This document shows, piece after piece, positions 48,454 to 57,123 of a stretch of 64,000 bases of DNA. The number at the start of each line of letters is the position of its first letter. The stretch's first letter is position 1. This DNA is from DASWJZ01 sp963805325 (GTDB lineage: Bacteria; Pseudomonadota; Alphaproteobacteria; Rhizobiales; Afifellaceae). The position numbers and the translations under genes are program-made. The stretch is from NCBI GenBank assembly GCA_963805325.1, contig CAWDTS010000016.1, forward strand, positions 124,001-188,000, written 5' to 3'. The notes beneath the pieces were generated by a model. The model saw nothing but the letters and a program-made list of their open reading frames with translations, made no database searches and was not told the origin of the DNA.

Positions 48454-48621
48454 ATGGCCAAGGCCGCGACCGTAAAAATTCGCCTCGTCAGCGAGGAAGG
48501 CACCGGGTTCTTCTACGTGGCGAAGAAGAACGCGCGCACGATGACGGAAAAGCTCTCGCTTCGGAAATACGATCCGAAGGCGCGCAAACACGTCCTCTTC
48601 AAGGAAGCCAAGATCAAATAA
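48454..48621 (+). CDS. rpmG: 50S ribosomal protein L33
   Basis: 55 residues: MAKAATVKIRLVSEEGTGFFY, then KNARTMTEKLSLRKYDPKARKHVLF. ATG 48454 has AGGA eight bases upstream. The C-type zinc cysteines are absent, so this is the zinc-independent form. Followed by a terminator. Confidence 0.96.
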   Translation: MAKAATVKIRLVSEEGTGFFYVAKKNARTMTEKLSLRKYDPKARKHVLFKEAKIK

Positions 48622-48642
48622 AGGCCGGAAGGCTGTTGTGGG

Positions 48643-48667
48643 AAAGGCGCCGCGAGGCGCCTTTTTT
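48643..48667 (+). terminator. Intrinsic terminator after rpmG
   Basis: AAAGGCGCC (48643-48651), loop GCGA, GGCGCC followed by six T (48656-48667): a textbook rho-independent terminator. Confidence 0.92.
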
Positions 48668-48940
48668 CATTTCACCGGGCAATTTCCGGCGAAAAGTGGT
48701 CGGCCGAAACGTGGCTGTACGAGGAGGCCACTCACCACGTTCCGACCGACCGACCCCACGGACCCAGGAGATGCGGCGGACCTGAGCAAATCCATGGGGT
48801 ATTCTGATGTTCGCAAATGGCTGCCGCTGTTGCGCTCTCCCCGCAGGCCATACTCAAGCGCAAGCGCAGCCGCTTTTCTACTAGATGGTTCACATTTGGT
48901 TAAAAGTGTAGCGAATTGCAGCAGTTCGATGAACGTTGGA
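48668..48940. other. Convergent intergenic region rpmG / pleD
   Basis: About 270 bases with no protein-coding frame I trust. It contains a short tandem CCGACCGACCGA near 48741 and an AT-rich stretch at 48890-48912. No terminator for pleD and no tRNA seen. Confidence 0.4.
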
Positions 48941-50302
48941 TCAAGCCGCGCTTGCCACCACCCGATTTCGACCTGCGTGCTTAGCCGAATAAAGGGCCGT
49001 ATCTGCCCGCTTTATTAGCTCGGCGGCGCTGTCTGAGGGGCCCCGCCATTCTGCGATTCCGATACTCACCGTCACCGGGATTTCCGCGCCGGACCGCGTT
49101 GCGAACGGAACCTTCTCCACGTCGCTCCTGAGGCGCTCCGCCACGCCCCCCGCAAACGCCGCGTCGGTCTCCGGCATGACTAGCAGGAATTCTTCGCCAC
49201 CGTAGCGAACGACGAGATCGATGCCGCGCACGCCCCTTCTGAGGCGATCCGAAAAATCCCTGAGCACATCGTCGCCGGCGTCGTGGCCATACGTGTCGTT
49301 GACCGCCTTGAAGTGATCGATATCGAAGATCAGCACGCAGACCGGCTTCCCCGTCGTCTTCGCGCGCGTGACGGCGGATGAGAGATGTGCGTCGAGATAG
49401 CGGCGATTGTAGAGACCTGTCAGCGGATCGGTGACTGCGAGCTCAACCGCGCTCGAGACGGTGTTGCGGAGGCGCTCCTGGTAGAGCTTGCGCCGGAGCT
49501 GCGTGCGCACACGCGCGCGCAGCTCGTTGGAGTCGATCGGCCTGATGATGTAGTCGTTGACGCCGAGATCGAGCGCCCGCTCCACGAGCCGCGTCTGTTC
49601 TGCGTCGGTGATGAGCACGACCGGTGTCTGACGCAATCCGTCGATCGTCCTGATCTGCGTGCAGAGGCGCAGGCCGTCGCCGGCCTTGAGCGCGGCGCTG
49701 ATCATGATGACGTCGAAGCAGCCGTTGACCGCTCGCTCGATCGCTTCGGCCGGATCTTCCGTGATCTCGATCTCGAACGGCCGTTGCAGCGCCTGGCGGA
49801 TCGCGCGCGTCGAATTGATGCGATCGTCGACGACGAGCACGCGCCCGCAGATATCCGCCTTTTCCGTCAAAGCGGCATTCAGCCCAACGGATTCAAGCGC
49901 CTCGGCGCGAAGCTCAAGCTCGTCGGTGATCATCTTGAGCCTGAGCAGGCTCTTCACGCGCGTTAGCATCGCCACGTGGCTGACGGGCTTCGTCAGGAAA
50001 TCGTCGGCGCCGCATTCCAGTCCCTTCACCCGGTCCTCCGCATTGTCGAGCGAAGTGACCATGATGACCGGCACATGCGCGGTCCGCGGATTGGTCTTCA
50101 AGGCCGCGCAGACTTCGAAGCCCGTCATGTCGGGCATCATCACGTCGAGGAGCACGAGGTCGACGCGCTCCCTCTCCGCAAGGTCGAGCGCCTCGCGGCC
50201 GGAGAGCGCGGTGCGCACGTCGAAATATTCGGCCTGCAGACGCAATTCGAGGAGCCGCACATTGGCGGCGATATCGTCAACAACGAGAACGCGCGACGTC
50301 AC
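48941..50302 (-). CDS. pleD: Diguanylate cyclase response regulator PleD
   Basis: 453 residues in three domains. Receiver 1 carries the phospho-acceptor Asp53 in LVLLDVMMPDMTG. Receiver 2 (VLVVDDRINSTRAIRQAL ... FDVIMISAALKAGDG) lacks the acceptor, as in Caulobacter PleD, where it forms the dimer stem. The GGDEF domain shows DPLTGLYNRRYLDA, FDIDHFKAVNDTYGHDAGDDV and YGGEEFLLVMPE. RGID five residues before GGEEF is the c-di-GMP inhibitory I-site. The gene is 12 bases downstream of divK. Controls polar development by c-di-GMP in related bacteria. Confidence 0.96.
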   Translation of the reverse strand: MTSRVLVVDDIAANVRLLELRLQAEYFDVRTALSGREALDLAERERVDLVLLDVMMPDMTGFEVCAALKTNPRTAHVPVIMVTSLDNAEDRVKGLECGADDFLTKPVSHVAMLTRVKSLLRLKMITDELELRAEALESVGLNAALTEKADICGRVLVVDDRINSTRAIRQALQRPFEIEITEDPAEAIERAVNGCFDVIMISAALKAGDGLRLCTQIRTIDGLRQTPVVLITDAEQTRLVERALDLGVNDYIIRPIDSNELRARVRTQLRRKLYQERLRNTVSSAVELAVTDPLTGLYNRRYLDAHLSSAVTRAKTTGKPVCVLIFDIDHFKAVNDTYGHDAGDDVLRDFSDRLRRGVRGIDLVVRYGGEEFLLVMPETDAAFAGGVAERLRSDVEKVPFATRSGAEIPVTVSIGIAEWRGPSDSAAELIKRADTALYSAKHAGRNRVVASAA

Positions 50303-50314
50303 GGGGCCTGATCC

Positions 50315-50686
50315 CTAGGCCGGACCGACATAGGATTTAACGGTCTCGATGAAAGTCGCGACGGAGATCGGCTTCGAGAGATAGCCCTCGCAGCCGCCCT
50401 GCAGAATGCGCTCCTCGTCGCCCTTCATGGCGAAAGCCGTCACCGCGATTACCGGAATGTGCCGAAGCCCCTCGTCCTGCTTGATGCGCTTCGTCACTTC
50501 CAGCCCGGATATCTCCGGAAGCTGGATGTCCATGATGATCAGGTCGGGCTGCTGCTCCTTCAGCGCATCGAGCGCCTCGTAGCCGTTGCGCATGGGCATT
50601 GTCGCGTAGCCGTTGGCACGCAGCAGGTCGTTGAAGAGCTTCATGTTCAGCTCATTGTCCTCAACGATCATGACGGTCTTCGCCAC
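50315..50686 (-). CDS. divK: Single-domain response regulator DivK
   Basis: 123 residues of receiver domain with no output. The GTG at 50686 is preferred: GGAGG lies nine bases upstream, and the start places the acceptor Asp at 53 (LIIMDIQLPEISG), as in Caulobacter DivK. An ATG at 50695 would have GGAGG touching the start codon. Sequence AKTVMIVEDNELNMKLFNDLLRANGY is the DivK N-terminus, and AVTAFAMKGDEERILQGGCEGYLSKPISV the conserved C-terminal part. Works with PleC/DivJ and CtrA in cell-cycle control. Confidence 0.93.
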   Translation of the reverse strand: MAKTVMIVEDNELNMKLFNDLLRANGYATMPMRNGYEALDALKEQQPDLIIMDIQLPEISGLEVTKRIKQDEGLRHIPVIAVTAFAMKGDEERILQGGCEGYLSKPISVATFIETVKSYVGPA

Positions 50687-50862
50687 TGCGCTCATCCTCC
50701 ACCCGTCCCGGGCCGGTTGTGATTCTTCGCGATTCCCCTGCCGAATCAAAGAAGCATATCCGCGCTTAAGGAAACGAGAATCGGAGCGCGCGCTGCCGAG
50801 AACAAATATAGAACACTGCCCGACCCTTGTCGACGTGCGCGCCCGGGCAGAGACTGCGAGCC

Positions 50863-52161
50863 GTGGATTCCGCCGTTACACTCTGCCGTGACTGCTTCCG
50901 CCGCATTTCGAGCGCCGCGAAGCGTTGCCCCGCCTGCGGCAGCCCGCGCCTCGTCGCGCATCCGGAACTCTTCTCGCTGTCGATCGCGCACGTCGACTGC
51001 GATGCCTTCTACGCCACGGTCGAAAAACGCGACAATCCGGCGCTCGCCGACAGGCCGGTCATCGTCGGCGGCGGGCGGCGGGGCGTCGTGTCGGCCGCCT
51101 GCTACGTCGCGCGCACCTTCGGCGTGCACTCGGCGATGCCGATGTTCAAGGCGCTCGCGGCCTGCCCCGACGCGGTCGTGGTGCCTCCCGACATGGCGAA
51201 ATATGTCAGCGTCGGCCGCGAGGTGCGCGAGCTGATGCTGGCGCTGACGCCGGCCGTCGAGCCGCTTTCGATCGACGAGGCCTTCCTCGATCTGTCCGGC
51301 ACGGAACGCCTGCACGGCGCACCGCCGGCCGAGACGCTCGCCCGTTTCCAGCGGCGGCTGGAGCGGGAAATCGGTGTCACGGCCTCTGTCGGGCTGAGTC
51401 ATAACAAGTTCCTCGCCAAGATCGCCTCCGACCTCGACAAACCGCGCGGGTTTGCCGTGATCGGCCGTGCCGAGACGCTCTCCTTCCTGGCCGCTCAGCC
51501 GGTCTCGGTCATCTGGGGTGTCGGCAAGGCCATGCAGGATCGCCTCGCCCGCGACGGGCTGAGGCGTATCGCGGACCTCCAGAAGCAGGACGAGAAGAGC
51601 CTCGCGAAGCGCTACGGCGCCATGGGCCTGCGCCTCGCGCGCCTTGCCCGCGGCGAGGACGACCGTACGGTCACACCCGAGCGCAAGGCTAAGAGCATCT
51701 CGGCGGAGACCACTTTCGACAACGACCGCTCCACCGCCGCGGACCTGCTCCCCGCCCTCAGGCGGCTGGCGGAGCGCGTGTCGGCCAGGCTGAAGCAGGA
51801 GGGGCTTTCGGGCCGGCTCGTGATGCTGAAACTGAAGACCGCCGACTTCCGTCTCCGCACGCGGAATGTCCGGCTCGACGGCCACTCGAACCTCGCGGAC
51901 CGCATCTTCCGCGCCGGACGCGAATTGCTCGCCAAGGAGCTCGACGGCGCAACCCGCTTCCGGCTGATCGGGATCGGCGTCGCAGACATCGGCGACGCCG
52001 CGCTCATGGACCCGCGCGACCTCGTCGACGCCGATGCGGAGAAGCGCGCCAAGGCGGAGCACGCCATGGACGCAATCCGCAACCGCTTCGGCACCGACGG
52101 ACTTGCGCTCGGCCTCACCTTCGCTGGAAAGCCGCAGCGCGGAAAACCATCAGCGCGGTGA
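50863..52161 (+). CDS. dinB: DNA polymerase IV with N-terminal zinc ribbon
   Basis: Y-family translesion polymerase, 432 residues from the GTG at 50863; a TTG at 50827 would extend it. Residues 7-27 (CRDCFRRISSAAKRCPACG) form a zinc ribbon seen in rhizobial DinB. The polymerase has SIAHVDCDAFYATVEKRD (metal Asp), CYVARTFGVHSAMPMFKAL, VEPLSIDEAFLDLSG (catalytic Asp-Glu) and GVGKAMQDRLARDGL, then a little-finger domain. The stop overlaps the convergent eipB stop by 12 bases. Confidence 0.93.
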   Translation: MDSAVTLCRDCFRRISSAAKRCPACGSPRLVAHPELFSLSIAHVDCDAFYATVEKRDNPALADRPVIVGGGRRGVVSAACYVARTFGVHSAMPMFKALAACPDAVVVPPDMAKYVSVGREVRELMLALTPAVEPLSIDEAFLDLSGTERLHGAPPAETLARFQRRLEREIGVTASVGLSHNKFLAKIASDLDKPRGFAVIGRAETLSFLAAQPVSVIWGVGKAMQDRLARDGLRRIADLQKQDEKSLAKRYGAMGLRLARLARGEDDRTVTPERKAKSISAETTFDNDRSTAADLLPALRRLAERVSARLKQEGLSGRLVMLKLKTADFRLRTRNVRLDGHSNLADRIFRAGRELLAKELDGATRFRLIGIGVADIGDAALMDPRDLVDADAEKRAKAEHAMDAIRNRFGTDGLALGLTFAGKPQRGKPSAR

Positions 52162-52992
52162 GGCGCAGTCGCTGACGGCCAGCGGCTCGATCTGCTTGAG
52201 CGAGCCGAAGAGCGCGTAATCGCCGTAGTCCATGACGAGATCGTTCGTTACGCCGTTCTCATAGAGGGTGAAGCTCATCTGGTAGGTCGGAAGCTCTTCG
52301 CCGAGCGGACTTTCGGTCGGATGCTCCGGATCGAAGTAGCCGACCGACACTGGCCAATGCCGCACGCGCCGCAGCGGGGCATCGGTCGCCGGCATCGCGC
52401 CGCCGATCGCGGCAGAGGCCTCGTCGCTCGCCTCGCCTGTCCCGGCACCCTCGTAGATGTCGGCAGCGAAGAAACGCCGGTTGGCACGCGCCGCGTCGAG
52501 GATCGCCTGCAGATGCTGGCTCGGAAACAGCACCGCGCCGTCGAGCGTGACCTTCTTCTCGGAGGGCTCCTTGAGGCTCACCTCGATGCTGGAGCCGTGG
52601 CGCCGCGCCTCGCCCGCAACCGCCTCCACGACCTCTTTGTTCACGGTGGTGCGCGAGTCGAAGCTGTAAACGTCCCCGTCGCCCGACTCGAACGTCGTGA
52701 TGCGGAAATCGAGGAGGCCGAGATTGCCCTCCTCGTCGCCGATGTTGACCACCATGCGCTGGCGCATCTTGTAGCCGTCGCAAGCGTTTCCGGTCACCTC
52801 GAAGACCATCTTCCCCTCGGCGCTTGAAACGCCGGAGCCATCCTTGGTGCGCGCCAGGCTGATGTCGTAGACGGCCCGATGCGGAGCCAGTGTGTCGTGC
52901 AGCCGCGGCGCCGTTTGCGCTCCCGCGGCGCCGAGGAAAGCGGTAGAGGAAATCGCGGCAAGCGCCGCAGGCAGTATTCGCTTAAGGATCAT
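52150..52992 (-). CDS. Periplasmic envelope-integrity protein EipB (DUF1849)
   Basis: 280 residues with signal peptide (LPAALAAISSTAFLGAAGAQ). DUF1849: LAPHRAVYDISLARTKDGSGVSSAEGKMVFEV, a Cys in TGNACDGYKMRQRM, DVYSFDSRTTVNKEVVEAVAG and a second Cys in the last line (VSDCASPR). In Brucella EipB, a beta-spiral protein needed for cell envelope integrity, these two cysteines form a disulfide. Divergent from gdpD. Confidence 0.88.
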   Translation of the reverse strand: MILKRILPAALAAISSTAFLGAAGAQTAPRLHDTLAPHRAVYDISLARTKDGSGVSSAEGKMVFEVTGNACDGYKMRQRMVVNIGDEEGNLGLLDFRITTFESGDGDVYSFDSRTTVNKEVVEAVAGEARRHGSSIEVSLKEPSEKKVTLDGAVLFPSQHLQAILDAARANRRFFAADIYEGAGTGEASDEASAAIGGAMPATDAPLRRVRHWPVSVGYFDPEHPTESPLGEELPTYQMSFTLYENGVTNDLVMDYGDYALFGSLKQIEPLAVSDCASPR

Positions 52993-53118
52993 GGAACCGA
53001 CGCTCTCTCCGCGTGGCCGACGGGCGCACCGCGTTGGGCTGATTGAGCAGTAATCCCAAAGCCTGTTAATGGGAAGCTGCCGGTTCCCGACCGTGTCGGA
53101 TCGAGGTTAAACGTCATC

Positions 53119-53832
53119 TTGCGAAAAGATCTCCGCTGGCTGACGGCCCGGCCGATCGCACATCGCGGCTTCCACGATGCGGCGCGCGGCCGGCCGGAAA
53201 ACACCCTCGCCGCCTTCGAAGCGGCCGTCGCCGCGAACTATGCGATCGAATGCGACCTGCATCTCTCGGCGGACGATATACCCGTCGTCTTCCACGACGA
53301 CGACCTGGCGCGGCTGACCGGCGCAAAGGGCGCCATCGGTGCTCGCACGGCGGAGGAGCTTGGGCGGCTCAAAGTGCTGGGGACACAGGAGAAAATTCCA
53401 ACACTCGACGAGATGCTGATGTCCGTCGCAGGGCGCGTTCCCCTGGTCATCGAGCTGAAGGCTACACCGGACCAGACGTCGGTGCTTGCACGGGCGATCG
53501 TCGCACGGCTGAAGACGTATTCCGGCCCGGCAGCCGTGATGTCGTTCGACGCCGAACTCCTTGCCGCGGCTCGGGCGGCCGACTCGGAGCTCACGATCGG
53601 CCTGACGGCGCTGGGGGATTGGCGAAGCGCCGCAAGGCATTGCCGGGCGCTTTTCGCCCTCAAGCTGGACTTTATTTCCTACGCGATCGACGCCCTTCCG
53701 ACACCGATGCCAATCCTCGCGCGGCGGCTCATGCAAATTCCACTGATCTGCTGGACGGTACGAACCAAGCCGCAGCTGGAGAAAGCAAAAAGGCTGACGG
53801 ACCAGATCACATTTGAGGGGTTCGAGGCGTAG
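53119..53832 (+). CDS. Glycerophosphodiester phosphodiesterase
   Basis: 237 residues. GDPD TIM barrel: PIAHRGFHDAARGRPENTLAAFEAA (His and Glu metal ligands), AIECDLHLSADDIPVVFHDDDL (Glu/Asp and His), IPTLDEML, LVIELKAT and the C-terminal LICWTVRT. Starts on TTG 53119. No signal peptide, hence cytoplasmic, hydrolysing deacylated phospholipids. Next to eipB and a GNAT gene in a conserved rhizobial order. Confidence 0.9.
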   Translation: MRKDLRWLTARPIAHRGFHDAARGRPENTLAAFEAAVAANYAIECDLHLSADDIPVVFHDDDLARLTGAKGAIGARTAEELGRLKVLGTQEKIPTLDEMLMSVAGRVPLVIELKATPDQTSVLARAIVARLKTYSGPAAVMSFDAELLAAARAADSELTIGLTALGDWRSAARHCRALFALKLDFISYAIDALPTPMPILARRLMQIPLICWTVRTKPQLEKAKRLTDQITFEGFEA

Positions 53833-53882
53833 CGACGGTTCGGCTTGTTGCACTTGCGAAGATTGCGCCTAAGCTTTCCGGA

Positions 53883-55115
53883 ATGGCCGCTCCCACGACC
53901 GCCGAGTCATCGATCCGCGTTCATTCAAGCATCGCGGAGATCGACCGAACCGCTTGGGACTCTTGCGCGAATCCCGGTTGGAGCGACGCAAGGGGTTCCG
54001 GCTGCACATCCGCAGGACTGCTGACGAAAACTGCCTACAATCCCTTCGTCTCGTGGGACTTTCTGGAGGCGCTGGAGCGGTCCGGCACCGTCTCGGCGAA
54101 GACCGGCTGGGCTCCGCGCCATGCCGTCCTGACCGAGAACGGCGCGGTGACGGCGGTCATGCCCTGCTACGCAAAGTCCCATTCGCAGGGCGAATACGTC
54201 TTCGACTGGGGCTGGGCCGACGCCTTCGAGCGGGCCGGCGGCCGCTATTATCCGAAGCTCCAGGTAAGCGTGCCATTCACGCCGGTGACCGGCCCGCGGC
54301 TCATGACCGCGCCGGGGCCGCAGGCGGCGGAGCGCAAGCAGATGCTCGCCGCCGGCCTTGCCGAACTGACGCGCCGCATGGGCGCTTCTTCGGCGCACAT
54401 CACCTTCCTGCCGGACGAAGATGCCGCCAGCCTTACCGAGCTCGGCTTTCTCCACCGCACGGACCAGCAGTTTCATTTCACCGACGAAGGTTACGGCGAC
54501 TTCGAGGGGTTCCTCGCCGCGCTCGCCTCGCGCAAGCGCAAGGCCGTGCGCAAGGAGCGGCGCGAGGCGCTTTCCGACGGCGTCGAGATCGAATGGCTGA
54601 CTGGAAGCGACGTGACCGAAGCGGCGTGGGATTCCTTCTTCGCCTTCTACATGGACACCGGCGCGCGCAAATGGGGCCAGCCCTATCTCAACCGCCGCTT
54701 CTTCTCGATCCTCGGCGAACGCATGGCTGACAAGGTGCTCCTGATCATGGCGAAGCGGAACGGCCGCTTCGTCGCCGGCGCTCTGAATCTGATCGGGTCC
54801 GAAGCGCTCTACGGCCGCTATTGGGGGGCGATGGAGGATCTCCCCTTCCTGCATTTCGAGGTCTGCTACTATCAGGCGATCGACTTCGCGCTGAAACATG
54901 GATTGAAGCGCGTCGAAGCCGGCGCGCAGGGGGCGCACAAGCTGGCGCGCGGCTACCTTCCGACGACGACGCACTCCGTGCACTACATCCCGGATCCGAG
55001 CTTCCGCCGCGCCGTCGCCAATTATCTCGCCGAGGAACGACGCGAGGTCGCATTTCAGGGCGAGGTGTTGTCCGGGCACGCGCCGTTCCGGCATGAGGAC
55101 AACGCGGCGGAGTAG
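53883..55115 (+). CDS. GNAT-family (DUF482) N-acetyltransferase-like protein
   Basis: 410 residues. The DUF482/peptidogalycan-synthesis family pattern: NPFVSWDFLEALERSGTV, WAPRHAVL, MPCYAKSHSQGEYVFDWGWADAFERAGGRYYPKLQVSVPFTPVTGPRL, FEGFLAALASRKRKAVRKER, and HGLKRVEAGAQGAHKLARGYLPTTTHSVHYI. Related to the Fem/GNAT fold, in which amino acids or acyl groups are transferred; substrate unknown. Located 50 bases after gdpD. Confidence 0.87.
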   Translation: MAAPTTAESSIRVHSSIAEIDRTAWDSCANPGWSDARGSGCTSAGLLTKTAYNPFVSWDFLEALERSGTVSAKTGWAPRHAVLTENGAVTAVMPCYAKSHSQGEYVFDWGWADAFERAGGRYYPKLQVSVPFTPVTGPRLMTAPGPQAAERKQMLAAGLAELTRRMGASSAHITFLPDEDAASLTELGFLHRTDQQFHFTDEGYGDFEGFLAALASRKRKAVRKERREALSDGVEIEWLTGSDVTEAAWDSFFAFYMDTGARKWGQPYLNRRFFSILGERMADKVLLIMAKRNGRFVAGALNLIGSEALYGRYWGAMEDLPFLHFEVCYYQAIDFALKHGLKRVEAGAQGAHKLARGYLPTTTHSVHYIPDPSFRRAVANYLAEERREVAFQGEVLSGHAPFRHEDNAAE

Positions 55116-55246
55116 ACGGCTGCCCTTTAACCTACGCGCGCAGGAGTTGCGTGCTCAAACGCCTCTCCTCTTCGACAAACGAACACCACAGTCACTGCCG
55201 GGCTTGACCCTGAAATCCATTGCGCGACGGTAACGGGAGTCTCGCA

Positions 55247-55693
55247 ATGGATTCCGTCAGCATGCCCACGTCGCCCGCCTATGACGACTCGAACGTCTTC
55301 GCGAAAATCATCCGCGGCGAGTTGCCCGCGGCGAAAGTGTTCGAAGATGCACATGTGCTCGTCATCATGGACGTGATGCCGCAAGGCCCCGGCCACACGC
55401 TGGTCATTCCAAAGGCGAAAGCGCGCAACATGCTCGATATCGGCGACGAGGATCTGAAGCATGCGATCGTCGCGGTGAAGCGCGTCGCACGCGCGGTGAA
55501 GGCGGCCTTCGAAGCGCCCGGCGTCTTCGTCATGCAGTTCAACGAGCCAGCCGCAGGGCAGACGGTTTTCCACACGCATTTCCACGTCATCCCGCGCTTC
55601 GAAGGCGTGCCGCTCAAGCCGCACACCGGCGGCATGGCCGACGGCAAGATGCTCTCCGAGCACGCAGCCAAGATCAAAGCGGCACTGGAATAG
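55247..55693 (+). CDS. HIT family hydrolase (HinT-like)
   Basis: 148 residues from the ATG at 55247, which has GGGAG six bases upstream. The histidine triad is QTVFHTHFHVIPR. Other pieces: NVFAKIIRGELPAAKVFEDAHVLVIMD, GHTLVIPKAKARNMLDI. HinT enzymes hydrolyse AMP-lysine and aminoacyl-adenylates. Rather longer at the N-terminus than HinT of E. coli. Confidence 0.92.
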   Translation: MDSVSMPTSPAYDDSNVFAKIIRGELPAAKVFEDAHVLVIMDVMPQGPGHTLVIPKAKARNMLDIGDEDLKHAIVAVKRVARAVKAAFEAPGVFVMQFNEPAAGQTVFHTHFHVIPRFEGVPLKPHTGGMADGKMLSEHAAKIKAALE

Positions 55694-55721
55694 AACGGCG
55701 CACTGCGGCATCCACAAACCT

Positions 55722-55858
55722 CCTCATGCTGAGGTGCGAGCCCTCGGGTCCGGCCTATGGCCGGCCCAAGGACAGGCTGCGCAAGCCTCGAAGCATCCAC
55801 GGTGCCGCATCCGATCCTTCGAGGCTCGCGCCTTCGGCGTTCGCACCTCAGGATGAGG
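55722..55858. repeat. Nested palindromic (REP-like) intergenic repeat
   Basis: Outer arms CCTCATGCTGAGGTGCGA (55722-55739) and TCGCACCTCAGGATGAGG (55841-55858) are inverted repeats with one mismatch. Inside, AAGCCTCGAAGCATC and GATCCTTCGAGGCTC form a second inverted pair, giving a potential long hairpin. The CCTCA...CTGAGG core is a dispersed intergenic repeat I recognise from Bradyrhizobium-like genomes. Confidence 0.8.
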
Positions 55859-55899
55859 GCCTTGGATTGCACCGGCTGCAGGCGCCATGATTGCCCACC

Positions 55900-56241
55900 A
55901 TGAATGAAGAGGCCCGCGCGCTTTTTCTGATCCGCCTCGCGCACACGATCGCTTGGGCGCTGTTCGCGAGCTCGATCCTGGCGCTGCCCTTTGCGACGGC
56001 GCTCGGAAATCTCCGCGTCGCGCTGTGGCTCAGCCTTCTGGTCTGGGTGGAGGTTGCGATCCTCGTGGTGAACCGCATGCGCTGTCCGTTGACCGGCGTC
56101 GCCGCCCGCTACACGGACGACCGCGCCGACAATTTCGACATCTTCATCCCCGCCTGGCTGGCACGACACAACAAGCTGATTTTCGGCACGCTCTTCGCGC
56201 TCGGCGAGGCGCATCTTCTGTGGCGCTGGGCGCTTCGCTGA
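55900..56241 (+). CDS. Small membrane protein, unknown
   Basis: 113 residues (ATG 55900; ATG 55891 also possible). Hydrophobic segments: IRLAHTIAWALFASSILALPFATAL and VALWLSLLVWVEVAILVV, then NRMRCPLTGVAARYTDDRADNFDIFIPAWLARHNKLIFGTLFALGEAHLLW. The RCPLT-A-RYTDDRADNFDI segment looks conserved. Lies just after the REP-like repeat. Function unknown. Confidence 0.7.
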   Translation: MNEEARALFLIRLAHTIAWALFASSILALPFATALGNLRVALWLSLLVWVEVAILVVNRMRCPLTGVAARYTDDRADNFDIFIPAWLARHNKLIFGTLFALGEAHLLWRWALR

Positions 56242-56293
56242 TCTGCATCGGGCGGGCTTCAATCCGAACCCCGGTCGGGAGTAAAATGCTCGG

Positions 56294-56599
56294 ATGAGCG
56301 ACACTGTCGTGAAGCCGCGCACCAAGGCGAAGCCCAAGACGCAGCGGCCGAAGCTCCACAAGGTCATTCTCGTCAACGACGACTACACGCCGCGCGAATT
56401 CGTCGTAACGGTGCTGAAGGGCGTTTTCCGCGTGACCGACGATCTCGCCTACCGGATCATGATCACCGCTCACCGCCGCGGCGTCTGTGTCGTCGCCGTC
56501 TACACGAAGGACGTGGCCGAGACGAAGGCCACGGAGGGAACCGACGCCGGCCGCCGGGCCGGATATCCGCTGATGTTCACCACCGAGCCGGAGGAGTAG
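56294..56599 (+). CDS. clpS: ATP-dependent Clp protease adaptor ClpS
   Basis: 101 residues. Binds N-degron residues and presents substrates to ClpAP. Conserved parts: HKVILVNDDYTPREFVVTVLKGVF and AYRIMITAHRRGVCVVAVYTKDVAETKATE, with the Asn-Asp-Asp and Met/His pocket residues of the family. clpA is not adjacent, so this may be the second ClpS (ClpS2) of alphaproteobacteria. Completes an N-end rule set with bpt at 23.5 kb. Confidence 0.93.
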   Translation: MSDTVVKPRTKAKPKTQRPKLHKVILVNDDYTPREFVVTVLKGVFRVTDDLAYRIMITAHRRGVCVVAVYTKDVAETKATEGTDAGRRAGYPLMFTTEPEE

Positions 56600-56650
56600 G
56601 CGGCACGGTCCCGGAACCTCCACGGCACGGTCGCATTATCGACAAACTCT

Positions 56651-56685
56651 GAGGCGCATTTTGCGTCTCGCGGGGGCGCGTTTTT
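56651..56685 (+). terminator. Tandem hairpin terminator after clpS
   Basis: GAGGCGCA (56651-56658) pairs with TGCGTCTC (56662-56669, one G-T pair); then CGCG-GGGG-CGCG (56669-56680) is followed by five T (56681-56685). Consistent with an intrinsic terminator. Confidence 0.55.
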
Positions 56686-56702
56686 CAAGGCCGGAGAGGC
56701 AG

Positions 56703-56981
56703 ATGTCAGCCCAGCTTCCTTCAGTGGTGTACCTTCCCCCGGTGTCGGATCAGGCGTTCCTCAAGAACACCACCGACTTGCTGGAGCGGCTTCGCGCCGA
56801 GAGCGAAATGCGCGGCCACGCGATGCTCGCGTCGCTTCTGGAAATAACGAAGGGCGAAGCCGAGGACGGCCTGAGCACGCGCGCAACGGTCGACGAATTC
56901 ACCGAGAAGCGCCAGGAAGACGACGGCGCCGAAGAGATGGCGCAGAAGTTCGCTTGCCGCACCGCCGTAAGCGCTGCCTGA
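56703..56981 (+). CDS. Hypothetical small acidic protein
   Basis: 92 residues starting MSAQLPSVVYLPPVSDQAF. A helical stretch NTTDLLERLRAESEMRGHAMLASLLEITKGEAEDGLSTRATVDEFTEKRQEDD follows. A GGAGAGG ribosome site lies about six bases before the ATG. No family recognised; codon use is like neighbours. Confidence 0.55.
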   Translation: MSAQLPSVVYLPPVSDQAFLKNTTDLLERLRAESEMRGHAMLASLLEITKGEAEDGLSTRATVDEFTEKRQEDDGAEEMAQKFACRTAVSAA

Positions 56982-57123
56982 GAAAGAGGCGCTAGCCTGC
57001 CCTGCCCGCCGCCGACGCGGCGCAACGGAGCGTTTGCCAAAGACACGAGCTTCCGACCCTCCCCGCCCCCTTTGAACTGGCATGCTCTATGCTCGCGTCC
57101 AAATGCGGCATAGAACGGGCGGG

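Noticed and set aside
48638..49018. 126-codon plus-strand frame after rpmG
   Set aside because: Begins inside the rpmG terminator region, Ser/Arg/Pro-rich, overlaps the pleD 3' end; not convincing.
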